A stretch of DNA of 64,000 bases from Antedon mediterranea. Its lineage: Eukaryota; Echinodermata; Crinoidea; Comatulida; Antedonidae. This document shows positions 36,272-47,389 of this stretch, piece by piece. The position numbers and the translations under genes are program-made. The notes under the pieces were generated by a model that worked only from the letters and a program-made list of their open reading frames with translations, did no database searches and had not been told where the DNA came from. Numbering within the stretch: the first letter of the stretch is position 1; each line of letters opens with the position of its first letter. The stretch covers positions 17,882,001-17,946,000 of the forward strand of contig NC_092671.1 of NCBI RefSeq assembly GCF_964355755.1, given 5' to 3'.

Positions 36272-37426
36272 TTCTCGTGGCTAGGCCTAGACCTCATGTG
36301 TTTTATTGTTATGTGAACAAAAAGATCGATCTGACAGTATTATTCGCATCAAGGTAATCTAACAATAGTTAGTTAGATCAAGGCCTAAGTACGAGAAGAA
36401 AAGAGGGCGTAATGCAATTCGTGGGAACAGTATCGTATGGAACGCCACCTTTTTTGAATGGAGGAGAAATAGGGATAGTGCCCGGCCGGTTCGGAGTCCC
36501 TCGGTTCTGCTTAAAAGCATCCATAAATTGAATGATAGTATAAATAATGATATATAATGTGTATGAAGATGGTGAGAATATTTCATGATTCAAATTGGTC
36601 AGATGTTTGCCCTACTCATGACGTAATTTGTACTTTCCGAACGCGTGGAAACAATTCTTATTTTTTTTTATAGAAAGTCCCCATTAGATATCACTTTTTC
36701 GTTAGATAAGGCTAATTCCAAAGGAATTGACCAATCAAATTGCAAGAATAGAATTAGGTGTGTTATAATGGCCTATTCTCTGCAGCCTGCATAATTATTA
36801 AATTATTTATATTGACAATATAATGTAGGCCTATATTATATATAATTTACTATCGGTACGCTTTTATACGTAATACAGAGAAAGCAATTTACCGCTTTTT
36901 GTAATATTATGATAGCCTAATAAAGTTCTGAAATTGCACATCAGTAATTATGCCATTATAGCTACCTTTATTACATTCCCGTACAATTCGGCATTATAAA
37001 ATGGAAACGTTCGGACATACATTTCAAATTTAAATGTGATTCTTTTGGTAAAAAGTTAACGATTCTAATATCTAATATGATAATGTTTCATCTGGTCGGC
37101 ACACTTAGGCGATTGTATTATTTATACATTTTTTTGACTGTGAAACATTTTTGTTGCATCTGTCACCACCAGCTAGCACTTTCCTAGTTCTTGTGACTCT
37201 CCCGTCTAAACATTCACCAACATTAGACCATTTACTGTAGAAGCATTTTTCTAAAAAAAAAAGAATAAATTTCACAATGATTCATTCATAAAACACTGTA
37301 AGGTATAAGGTTTAGGCCTACACATAGCTATACATTGAGTATCAAAAACCCACGACCGGTGTGGCTACCCATAACGGTACATGTAACATCTTAAGTCACC
37401 CGCGACCAATGCATACTCACAATAAT
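36272..37426. other. Upstream region of the dioxygenase gene
   Basis: It should contain the minus-strand promoter of the dioxygenase gene just above 36271; I see no clear TATA box. A repeat piece shared with the MITE at 10747 lies near 36592. No gene is seen. Confidence 0.4.
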
Positions 37427-37884
37427 GGGGAACCTAATGCAATTCCGTGAGATTTTAATGCTCAAGTTGGGTTCTTGGCAGTTTTGGAATCCTCAGGACT
37501 AGTAGAATTCATTGCAATTGGGGGCCAATTTTTCCCGACCCTATTTTAGTTGCATCTTGGATTTCAAAATGTCCACCATTTGTTACTCAAAACTGATAGT
37601 AGCTCCTACCATGTACGAACGTAAATTTGTGTGACAAATCTTACAATATTGAGATAAATCAGTCCAATGGTACAATTTATAATACAGTAATAGCATATGG
37701 CAACCATATTGGATTCCAAGATAGCCATTAAAAACGTATATAATATAATGTATGAATTTATGTATTTAATCATCAACAATTATGGGTGCCATATGCTAAT
37801 CCTAAGGATTCCAAAACTGCCAAGAACTCAACTTGAGCATTAAAATCTCATCACGGAATTGATATTTGGAACATTAGGTTCCCC
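37427..37884. mobile_element. MITE with about 75-bp terminal inverted repeats (GGGGAACCTAATG)
   Basis: The left end ggggaacctaatgcaattcc, with the following text through gcagttttggaatcctcagga, is mirrored at 37797-37884 (ending cattaggttcccc). The right arm carries a small extra insertion (gatatttggaa). The 458-bp element is non-coding and abuts the decayed exon copy at 37899. Confidence 0.8.
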
Positions 37885-37898
37885 ACTACAATTTTTCA

Positions 37899-38090
37899 TA
37901 CAACTCTACAGCCCTTGTTTCGGGTTTAACAGCGTTTGAGCGAGTTGTTTGACTTGCTCTCTCCACCAAATCATTGATGACTGTCTGTAACACGAGACGA
38001 GCCATTAATGTTTCTAAGTGTTTTTCGTTTAAAAAAAACTCAACAGCATACCCTTTCCCTTTGCGGATGTACATTTTTTTGTTTTTACGT
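37899..38090 (-). pseudogene. Decayed copy of a midkine/pleiotrophin-like exon
   Basis: On the minus strand CAACTCGCTCAAACGCTGTT is nearly identical to CAACTCACTCAAGCGCTGTT in the exon at 38680-38820, with further similarity on both sides (for example GGGCTGTAG). The cysteines and the reading frame are not kept, so this is a duplicated exon that has decayed. Confidence 0.5.
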
Positions 38091-38297
38091 CAGTTTTTGG
38101 ACAGTCGGCAGGACTTCCTTCGATAAGAGTTAGCTGTCTTGATCTCTTATTGATCTCCCCGTCGCATTCACTCCATTCACCATGTATATATCTACAAGCT
38201 ATTTAAATAACAGTACATTAGCCTGGTTACGTTTGATTATTTGACACTAACATGAAGGAATACCAGGACGTGACCCGCAGCGAACCTTGACTTGCCA

Positions 38298-38645
38298 CGG
38301 TCAGTTAAGATGTGTTTAATGACAAGATACAGATCGGGTGGTGTTGGTAGTCCCGATAGAAGAGAAGATTGATATAGAAAATAAAAACAAATATCTACCA
38401 ATTAAAAAAATTAAAATGATCTATATAAAGTTATAATAAACAATGAGTGTATGGAGAATCCAACACATCAAAGGAATAGTCAGTTAAGGTGTGTCTAGTT
38501 ACAACATGCAGAATCGGGTGGTACCGCCGATACAAGAGAAGATTGATATAGAGAAACTAAGAAAATATCTACCAATTAAACAAATGAAAACTATCTATAT
38601 AAAGTTAAAATAAACAATGAGTGAAGAATCCAAAACATAAAAGCA
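38298..38645. repeat. Imperfect tandem duplication of about 180 bp
   Basis: Two copies, about 38300-38460 and 38480-38640, share cagttaaggtgtgt-like text, atcgggtggt, agagaagattgatatag, atatctaccaatt and taaacaatgagtg. It lies downstream of the last recognised midkine-like exon and probably covers 3' UTR or intron. Together with the decayed exon at 37899 it suggests a larger duplicated block. Confidence 0.7.
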
Positions 38646-38679
38646 AAAATAAATGCTCTCTTTATAAAAGTATATTCAC

Positions 38680-39523
38680 CGATTTTGCATGGTTTCACAA
38701 TAACTCTCTGAGGCCTACAGCCCTCCTCTAACTTGTCTCGATTTAACAGCGCTTGAGTGAGTTGTCGACGGTTGCTTGTTACATTGCAGACTCCCCATAC
38801 ACCCTTTGAATACTTGCATCCTTGTATTAAATTAAGAATAGAGAAAAATAATAGTTTAAAAGTATGTTACAAAAAACACACAAAACCGTTAGTTTCTGTT
38901 GACAAATAAAAAAAATATATAGGCCTATTGTTACTGTCATCATAACGTGGAAAACAACAAAAATTATTCTTACCCAACTTCCTGTCTTCTTTTTTCATTT
39001 GTGCCAAGATCTGAGCGTCAGAACATTGTTTAGTTATCACCTTATTTGGACATCGTTGACCTGATCTTTTTCCTTTTTTACTAGTTAAAGTAATCGTTCG
39101 CATTCCAGAATCGTCACATTTTGATATTTGTTTTTGCTTGTACTTGCAAACTAAAAAAAAAGGACAACATTAGTATTACTGTAGTGATACGCCTAACTGT
39201 ATCGTTGCAGTCACAATGTTTAATCATAGATAACTGCTTTAGGCCTAGTTAATATTTCAAAGATCTATCGTTCAAAATACAGTCAGAGTAAATGCAGGCC
39301 TATGTTCTAGTTTATAATCAACAACACTAACTTTTTGGAAACAATATGATAAAAACAGCTATAATAAGACTGATCAAATCATTGACTATATATTATACTA
39401 GTATAAGGTAACGTAACATTTCAAACCTCTTTTGTTGCCAGCAGAAGATTTTCCTGCTTTGTGACATGTTCCCACTGAGATGAGTACAACCAGAAAGAGA
39501 AATAGTAAAGTCTTGTTCGCCAT
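38680..39523 (-). CDS. Secreted midkine/pleiotrophin-like heparin-binding protein (3' end not found)
   Basis: Predicted extracellular heparin-binding growth factor. Exon 1 (39427-39523) starts MANKTLLFLFLVVLISVGTC, a classic signal peptide. Exon 2 (38974-39150) encodes CKYKQKQISKCDDSGMRT and later RCPNKVITKQC. Exon 3 (38680-38820) encodes GCKYSKGVWGVCN, then RRQLTQALLN and CRPQRVIVKPC. Each of exons 2 and 3 has the four-plus-cysteine, CKY-start pattern of one PTN/MK domain (compare CKYQF...W..CD in vertebrates, with a KPC end). All junctions are phase 1 and in frame, giving about 138 residues before the last donor at 38679. The expected short basic C-terminal exon was not found. Reading on without splicing gives about 30 non-basic residues to a stop, which is less likely. 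Confidence 0.72.
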
Positions 39524-41127
39524 TGTGATTGAACTGCAGTCTAAACAGTGATTATGACAATGAAAAGTATTATGCTATTATATGCCACTTCGTCTCTTCC
39601 GTTTCCGAATACAGATTTAAATGATTGAACGTTTCCTTTACGCATAATTTCTGTTTCATTGATCATCAGTAGGCCTAAACTTGATTTAGTGAAACTTTTA
39701 ACTTTATACAACAATTGAATTTAGGGCCGGTTTTAAAAACTAGAGAAATGAAGTCATGACCGTACATCAAGCTTTTAACATGCTCTTTTAAAAGTAGGCT
39801 ATTGCTCTTCTCCTGTTTTGAGGGATTTATTTTTTGAAACAAAAACTAATTACAAAACAATGGTACATAATTATGGTTTCCTTCAGTGAGTAGTGAGGTG
39901 TATCCCATCACTGCAGTTTAGGACGTCCAATGAAAAAACTCAAATCAAGTAGATTTTAGTTTGTGGTATTATTATATTAATGTAAGCTCTATTTTATCGT
40001 ACTCAGGGAGTTGCTGTTATTATTTAATAACAACTCCCTGGTACATTCTAGTAATGGAATTATAAAAATGCCATTTACCGAGGTTAAATCAATAGTGAAC
40101 TTTGCCATAAATAAGATTTTATTGACCATGTGATCAATCCGGAAATAGTTCATACGTTATAAAAATGTCACGCGAACTGCATGCACTGTTATTGAAAATA
40201 TTGAATTTGAAATCCATGCATGTGACACAATCGGCGCTCTATGAATACTGCGCACTTCCTTTCTGTGTAAGGGCGGCACTAATGTGCTTTCGTAGGTTAA
40301 AAAAAATATCAACATGTTCTCTGCTTCTTCCCTCGGTCACACACCGGCGTAGTCTGGGGCTCCAGACGGAGTTTTGTCTTAATATTAGTAAAAATATAAA
40401 TATTTTTGCACATATGGCGTGTCATACGTCTATTACTTTAGTTTGGATACTCCGTCTGCCTGCTGGGGAAACACGCAAAAGTCACGTGGTTTGACACCGA
40501 GAATTCTTGGTGCATAGATTATCCGGTTGACTAGTTTCAGCTGCATGCGATTGGCTACTCACTCGTTCACTCATTTTAATATTCATATTTCAGAATTTCA
40601 AAGACTCAACAACTAAGATGGTGCGCATGCGCTATGTTACGTTTAGACAATGTGTACTTGTTTGGGTACATTGATGAAAGTTTCTGAAGGCTAGAAATGA
40701 TTTTATATGCCTATAGTAGTCTGGTAAACATTGATGGGATTTTCCCCAAGAACATGAAAACTCGTCTTGATATGATAGGCTAGCTTCTCCGCAAATCAAA
40801 CATTGAATGGATCATTTATTAGGCGGAGATAATTTGATTTAATTTCCACCCTGTCCTGTTCTGTGTAGTGGCATGGTGTAGCCCTGTTGTGTGTGAATCC
40901 AGTTGTGTGCCGGTGGTGGTGGTATGTAGGCCTACCTTATTGGCGTTTTATTTGGCAGGTCATACGTGCGAGTTGAGTAGGACCTACAAAGGAGGTAAAC
41001 AAAACAACTTGGCAACACGATTTTATATTTCAACAGTCTCGATCGTACATTCAGCACTGTACGTACTCGATCTTTTTCATTTTAAAACAAAATGATCATT
41101 GGTTGATTCGAAATCCATATTTACATA
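39524..41127. other. Upstream of the midkine-like gene; no gene seen
   Basis: It should hold the minus-strand promoter of the midkine-like gene. An imperfect palindrome cagggagttg...caactccctg lies at 40004-40040. The plus-strand open frames at 40165-40494 and 40868-41095 have no recognisable domains and no coding character by eye. Confidence 0.4.
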
Positions 41128-41138
41128 CCGCCCGCCCG

Positions 41139-42038
41139 CGATTTTTTTTTCGTACATAAGTTGGGGACCCCCTCATGAAACGTCACAAAATAAACATGAA
41201 TAATTCATCAGTTAAATTTTCTTGTTCCGTGTGCACCCAAGCGTATAGCAAGAAGAAGTGATTACACAACTGCGATACGATACTTTTACAGTCGGCCTAG
41301 GATTCTAAGTCAATTCACGTGATTGCCTTCGCGCACTCTTCTTCACACACACACACACACCACTATGCAAAATGTGTCGAGTCGAGGCTAATCGACAGCA
41401 AGGCAAGACATTACACCAAGTAGTAATTCATTGGACATAGCCCAAAGAAAGCTTAGACCCACAAGAATAAAGAATGTGTATAATTTGTGTACTGTATTTT
41501 TTTAATTCTGCTATTTTATTATCAAACAATATGCATGTAATCAAAGGAACTGCGCGTATATGAACACATGAGATGGGAAGGTTAGACCCACGAGAATAAA
41601 AAATGTATTTTTGTGTAATGTTTATTGTTTAATTTTGCTGACTCTAACACACACGTCACACACACCAATACAGCTATTACTACTAGAATAGACATGGGTT
41701 TAGAGAATAGTAATTAGGCCTAATAGTATCAATAGCAAACTATAATTTTAACACGTAATTCTTTAGTAATAAATTATATTAAACACACCATAAACTAAAG
41801 GCTGATTATTTCGACAATCCACACAAAACGCCGCTATTCTATTATGAAATCGCACGCGGCAACCGCAGCGGAGATAGGCCTAGAATCGTACCGCACTTGT
41901 GTAAACTACTGTAATCACTTCTTGTTGCTATACGCTTGGGTGCACACGGAACAAGAAAATTTAACTGATGAATTATTCATGTTTATTTTGTGACGTTTCA
42001 TGAGGGGGTCCCCAACTTATGTACGAAAAAAAAAATCG
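41139..42038. mobile_element. Foldback (Mutator-like) element, 900 bp, with 11-bp target duplication
   Basis: The inverted ends are about 130-140 bp long. The left arm starts CGATTTTTTTTTCGTACATA at 41139 and includes ggggaccccctcatgaaacg and gtgcacccaagcgtatagca. The right arm (41911-42038) is its near-perfect reverse complement. The flanks carry the same 11 bases, CCGCCCGCCCG, at 41128-41138 and 42039-42049. Long TIRs plus a target duplication of this length fit Mutator-like elements. The interior has two related phrases (tagacccacaagaataaa and tagacccacgagaataaa) and no ORF, so it is non-autonomous. Confidence 0.85.
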
Positions 42039-42049
42039 CCGCCCGCCCG

Positions 42050-44521
42050 ATATAGCCAAATACGGTATGATAACCTACGTCATTCTTATCGGACGTTTGC
42101 GGTCTGCAAATCGATGTCTATACGTGTTTCACAAGTCTGTATTTTCAGACAAAAATCGCGGTCGAAATAAAAACAAATAAATTAAAAAAAAGACAATACA
42201 GACTTGGGGCAAGTCTAGTACAAGCTATGCATTTATAATCTAAACGCATAGAAAAGCTAAACATGTATCGAGCTAAACGTGTGGAAAAAGTGGGTACAAG
42301 CTATATGCGTTTAGAATCTAAACGCCGTTTTTAGTGTATTATGCAGGTCATGTTAGTCTAGATTTAACTAAATAGTTCAAACAGTTATTTTGGGTAAATA
42401 GGCCGTTTTGATAGATATGAAATTTATAGACAGTCAGCAAAATTGCTTGATTTCAATTGAGATACCATTTTAAACAAAACGCAAATAAAAACGATAAAAT
42501 AATTATGTCAAGGTTTATATACAGTATATTAATTGTAATAATATAATCATTTTATGATATTTAAATTCATGGCTTTTTGCAAAAATCATTAGGCTTGAAA
42601 TGGACAGGTAACAACAAAAAGCTATTGTTTCATTCAAATAACATCATATATCAAGGCGAGTGGGTACAAAGACAAAGCAAAGCAAAATATGTTACTTAAG
42701 ATGCCGCTTGTTATTCTAACAGACATATCACACGTCATACGTTAGAATATTGCGCATAGATAAGACGATATTAATATTATGACTTGAAAGGCCTAATGTT
42801 TTCAGTACCGAATTTTGTATATTTTGTGTCAAATGGGTATACAGAGGCCTCACAATGTACTGTTACCGGTACTACATAATACATAGATTAAATTGCGCCT
42901 AAAAAGGTACGCGCTTATAAAATATCACGAATCGCGTAGAAAATTGATCAGAAATTAATTTTCTCTAAAACACGTCATTCTTAATCCACAGAAAGTTTGT
43001 TCTTGATATTTTGTGTCCATAACAAATGACATTTAGTTTTTAATCTATGAAATTTGTAAAATCACGCGTATGCTACGTTGTGTAACTCCGACGCCATTTA
43101 AAAGGTGACGGTGCAGAGCAAGTTAATCGACATTTGACTTGGCAGATATCAATTAAATTGACTACACAAAGCTTCAGGTCAAGGGAAAATATATAAACAT
43201 AAACAATTGTTCGTGTACGCATGCATTTTTACGCGAAATTGCCCTTCAAAATGATCTAAATCAATATCTAATCAAATTACAGCGTTCAAAAATATCCACG
43301 CATCTTGTTTAGCGCACAGCACGTAAGTAACGCAAAAGTCCGTTTTTACAGTTAATGTTCTTCATACCCTCACGGGAATGATAAAATTGCTTTTATTTTT
43401 ATGAACTATAAGAACGTGCGTTCTCCATCCAATAGGACATTTAATGCCAAATTTGTATAAAAACCCTATTTTGAATTGCTTATATTATTTTTAAAGAATA
43501 AGCGGTTGCTGCAATTTTTTAATTGGACAGTAGATGTGACTGACAAAATGTTATGATATATGGAAATTCTGATTTTGTTCTCTTTCGTTATAAATCAACG
43601 CATTCAACAGAGCGCATCTCGCTTACCTGAGCCCGATTTTCTAAAATGTAATATGTGCTTTCTCAACCTATTACATTTATCATGAATTGTCACAAATTTC
43701 ATTTTAATGACGTCATCAATAAAAAAATGTTATAACCTTGGTCGCGTAATTTCATCTACTTTGTATATTCTTACAGCTCTTTAAGGTGACCTTGACGTTT
43801 TAAATTATTATGAAAGTTGATAAATGATATGTATTCCGAGAAAAATTGTGCCTACCAGATGTTGCGATTGTTATCTTATGGCCAGCTGAATTAAAAAAGT
43901 TGCTTTTTCATCTCTTCCGTCAAAGTTATACACATTTAAAAGAGCACACACCCCGCTTCTACTGTCCAATTTTCTTTGAAATCACAAATCCTATATTGCT
44001 CAAATCATTATTGTAATCTTCAGGTTTAAATTTGATAACATCCTCATACCAAAAAAACTAAAATATATATGGGTCTCGCAATTTCACATATTCTTCACTG
44101 TATAGATAAACATAATAGGCACAACTGAGTAATAATGTAAGCGTCAAATTTATGCTGCGTTTGCGCGGATTTAAAAAATTAATAAAATTATGTGAAATGA
44201 CCTTATATCACCAAGATCATATATAAGTCGTCACGAATTAAATTCTAGTTGACACTTATTTCTGTGAAATTCAATCAAAATGCTGATTATCTAGCTAATG
44301 TAAATTCAAAATTTCTTAAACATTTAAAAAGCATAAATTAAAATCTTCAGGCGCAAAATTGTTATGAGAATGTTGGGAATATGGAACAATATTTTCTATT
44401 ATATAAGTTGCTATACATTTCATGATCTGCCAACGACGAAATGTGTTTTGTGCAAGATTAATACAGATGGCCCTTAATAACTGACTTCACATTATTACTT
44501 TATTAATTCACAGACATTAGG
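42050..44521. other. Non-coding stretch between two mobile elements
   Basis: AT-rich, 2.5 kb, with no open frame of note. A short repeat of the phrase aatctaaacgc occurs three times at 42237-42325. It may include the 5' non-coding part of the transposon at 44522, but I could not find a terminal repeat. Confidence 0.4.
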
Positions 44522-44728
44522 ATGAAGAGTAAAAATACAAACATGGAAGCCGTGGTCGACGCTTTCGCTTCAATAAAAAATATAAAACTGTTTGATGTTG
44601 AAGGATACAGACAAAAAGATAGTGTATGGGGAAAGGTTGCTATTCACTCAAACAGAAAAATAGCATATATAACAGAAAATGTTTATATAATCAATGGAAA
44701 CGACATGATACCATACGGATTGATGTGA
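44522..44728 (+). CDS. Small ORF1 of the transposon, unknown function
   Basis: 68 codons with no recognised domain. It reads as a compact folded domain (hydrophobic and charged alternation, with SVWGKVAIHSNRKIAYI in the middle). Its TGA stop overlaps the ATG of the next ORF by one base (TGATG at 44726-44730). That is either a termination-reinitiation coupling or the trace of a frameshift that split one protein. Confidence 0.4.
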   Translation: MKSKNTNMEAVVDAFASIKNIKLFDVEGYRQKDSVWGKVAIHSNRKIAYITENVYIINGNDMIPYGLM

Positions 44729-45291
44729 TGAAAAGGAAAAAAAAAAGTTCGTCTAAGCGAGTGAAAATAAACCCACCGCTGTTTTGCATCTGTCAACGTC
44801 CCAATGACAGGCGACCTTATGTCCAGTGTGATAACTGTCTCAATTGGTTTCATTTCGATTGTGTGGGCTATGAAGACAGTCCTGACAATGAATTCATTTG
44901 TTCAGATTGTACATTTCAAAGAGAAATAAGCAGTACAATAGAAACAAAAACTGAATCGAAAAAGAAGACGACAACAAAAAAGAAAAGAAATGAAAAGAAA
45001 CAGGAATCAAAAACAAATGATACAGACCAATCCCCAATTGCAAGTAGGCCTACTACAAGCGGTAAAACACAACTGAAAAGAAGCAATCAAAATATTGTAA
45101 AGAGAATAGTAAAGATGATTGTGGAGCGAAAAGGACAAATATTCCATGAAAGCAAAAAAGGTGAAAAGAGACACATCAAGAGAGAGCGTAGACGACAAGT
45201 AGGAAGAGAAATGGAGAAAACAGGAGTACCCATGTGGTATTTCAAAACTGTTGGAGAAATGACCAAACAGAGAAAGAATCTGGAAATTTGA
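44728..45291 (+). CDS. PHD-finger protein of the transposon
   Basis: 187 codons from the ATG at 44728. A PHD-type zinc finger lies at about residues 17-56: CICQRP, then CDNCLNWFH, then C, and FICSDC at the end, giving the Cys4-His-Cys3 order with the aromatic before His. It is followed by a long Lys-rich low-complexity region (KKKTTTKKKRNEKKQESK) that looks like a nuclear-localisation or DNA-binding tail. PHD fingers read histone H3 tails, so a role in chromatin targeting of the transposon is possible but inferred. The frame shifts near 45234-45291 into the next segment. Confidence 0.7.
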   Translation: MKRKKKSSSKRVKINPPLFCICQRPNDRRPYVQCDNCLNWFHFDCVGYEDSPDNEFICSDCTFQREISSTIETKTESKKKTTTKKKRNEKKQESKTNDTDQSPIASRPTTSGKTQLKRSNQNIVKRIVKMIVERKGQIFHESKKGEKRHIKRERRRQVGREMEKTGVPMWYFKTVGEMTKQRKNLEI

Positions 45292-46803
45292 CAGCCTGCT
45301 CCACCCAGGGCGTGTTGCGAAAAATAATATCAGAAAGGAAAATCCTTCAAAATTTTCATGATGCATTCTGTCACGAGGTGGACATTGTCAGGCAAGTATA
45401 CGCTGATGTACACCCTTTATCAAAGTATACTAATGGTGGATATATACAGTAGGCCTACTTCACTATATTTCCTTTCAAAGTCCACCTCATGATTGACGAA
45501 CAAGCGCAGCTGTATTTGGACCAACTAAAGAATGAACCTGTAACATTACACCTCGACGCCACTGGATCGATCATGAAAAAAGTATCTGGACAGAACAAAC
45601 AAATTTTGTAGGCCTCTTATGCACTGGTCATGCCAAATCCCAAAAAAGTCGCGCTGGTATTCCGGTTTGCGAGATGATAAGCACAGACCAGCATGCCTCG
45701 GAAATACAACATTTTCTGGAGCGTTTTCTGAATACCGTAAGCGGAACCAGGCCTGTGGCGTCAGTGGTACCAAGACGAGTTGAGATCGACTATTCATGGG
45801 CCCTTATCAAAGCAGTCTTGCGAAGCTTCAATTCAGAAGATTGCAAAGGATATTTGCAACGAACGTGGCGCATTGCCCACGGGAGCGTTCATGAAATTAA
45901 AGGCTATACCTATCCGCACATTTGTGCTGCACACATGATTCATGATGTTTCGCGCAGATTAAAACGTCTTTCAACTGACATTAAGAAGAGACAGTTCGTA
46001 TTATACTGTTTCGCCGCACTACAAACTCAGTATAAACTGGAAGATGCATCAACAATTTTCAGGCATTTGTGTGTTATACTCAACACCAAAACAGCGTCGA
46101 CATCGGTTGATGCATCAGTTAAGTACATGAACAATCTCATTAGCAAGACACCTACAGCATCGCATGTGGCGAAGCAGAAGACGCATGTCAAGAAGCAGGA
46201 AGAAATGAAGATGAAGATGTAGAGCGATCTGCAACAATCAGGAAATCATCGCCTTTGTATGTGACATTTAATGACGTTTACGAAGGTGTCAACGATGACC
46301 ATACACCGGTTGATTCTGAACAGAATCCATACTACACCGAAGGACTAGCAAAGATTATACTCGACCAATTCTTGCATATATTCCCGCTATGGAGCGCAAT
46401 GTTCCTCGGAGACCTAAACAGAATATATGGGAAGGAAACTGCAAGCCACAAACCAGTATGTGTAATTAATAGAGCAACAAATTCTGTTATTGAAAATTGG
46501 TTTGGGAACGTCAAAAAAGATTATCTCGGGGGAAACCGTCAACGTTTACGACCAGCACACTTCATACGCAAATCATACCTTAATATTACCGGAAGAGTAG
46601 CTGAAGTACATCTCAAAGAAAGCAAAAAACGAAAAGCTAAGGGGAAAACACAGGAACAGGTTCGAAGAACTAAGCCGGGAAAGTACTTCTCAAAACCAAA
46701 GAACGGGCTCCCACAACCAAAGAAAAGACGTGCAAATAATAAAAATCGGATGGCACAGGAAAATGTTCCACTAAATACAGAAAATGTAAATTATGTAATG
46801 TAA
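45234..46803 (+). pseudogene. DDE-like transposase, interrupted
   Basis: Segments: 45234-45452, then the same frame after a TAG to about 45600 (first Asp in VTLHLDATGSIMKK), a second in-frame TAG near 45610, a frameshift in an A-run near 45640, then 45674-46222 (CEMISTDQHASEI, second Asp in VEIDYSWALIKAVLRSFN, CxxH in HICAAHM), a stop, then 46255-46803 (FPLWSAMFLGDLNRIYG, with the putative third acidic residue in NSVIENWFGNVK). It ends in a Lys-rich tail. The spacing and motifs fit a catalytic core with two stops and at least one frameshift, so this copy is not functional. Both early stops fall in TAGGCCT sequences, the abundant local motif. A superfamily search is needed to name it. Confidence 0.6.
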
Positions 46804-47389
46804 ATAAAATGTAAGTAAATTAGGAAGCGCATCACAATCCGAATGTAAAACTAACCGAAAAAATGGAAAATCCAATGAACCAGATACCAAATCCGCTTCA
46901 GTAACCACACCCACTACCAGGAACAAAACCAAGTCTAAAAAAAGTCCAGTAAAGAAGCCTCGAAAAGAAGACATAGAGAATCCGGAAGAAATTTGGAAAC
47001 GACGGAGTAAAAGCCAAGGAAATGCATTCTGCAGCAATGACTCTCATATGTCAAATAATATTCCAATATGGGGTGGGCAAGTTGTCTATCGTGGTGTTCA
47101 TTGCTTTATACAAAACACATGCACTATAGACAATTTGCTACTTATACTGTCTAGGCTTATCCTAAATGTTCCTATGCTGTACAAAACCATAGAAGATCAT
47201 GGAGGTGACATGTGCAATTTGTTGCTAAATATTGTGAACAATTGCAACGAAGGTAAATGGTCGTTGGCGAAAGTCAGATGGCTTTGTGAAGTTCACAACA
47301 TACAACTAACACAACGGAAACGGCAGAACATTGATGCTTTTGGATCGGAGTACAACTTCTTTGTGCGACATATGTCCATCTTTCAATAA
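46804..47389 (+). CDS. C-terminal Cys-box domain of the transposon
   Basis: The frame is open from about 46820, with a Lys/Pro-rich leader (KTKSKKSPVKKPRKEDIENP), then from 47048 IPIWGGQVVYRGVHCFIQN followed by TCTIDNLLLILSRL. The WGG and N-T-C-x-I-D-N pattern recalls the Cys box of papain-fold deubiquitinase-like proteases carried by some Mutator-type transposons, but a matching His/Asp pair is not evident, so protease function is only a guess. It may be a separate protein or the C-terminus of the transposase. Confidence 0.45.

Larger units (their letters stand above)
44522..47389 (+). mobile_element. Decayed DNA transposon: PHD finger, DDE-like transposase, C-terminal Cys-box domain
   Basis: A run of open frames on one strand, in three frames, with breaks: ORF1 (44522-44728), a PHD-finger ORF (44728-45291), a region with the first catalytic-like Asp (45294-45660), 45674-46222, 46255-46803 and 47048-47389. 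Basic nuclear-localisation-like stretches separate the modules. The combination of a DATGS motif, a DYSWAL motif, a CAAH motif and an N-S-V-I-E-N-W-F motif in order looks like an RNase H-fold DDE transposase with the CxxH insertion known from Mutator, Kolobok and related superfamilies. I cannot assign the superfamily, and no terminal inverted repeats were found. Confidence 0.65.

Noticed and set aside
40165-40494. 109-codon plus-strand ORF
   Set aside because: No domain, no splice context, and average composition of non-coding DNA here; an accidental open frame.
45007-45366. Minus-strand ORF opposite the PHD protein
   Set aside because: It is a shadow of the Lys-rich tail; the plus strand carries the complete zinc-binding pattern.
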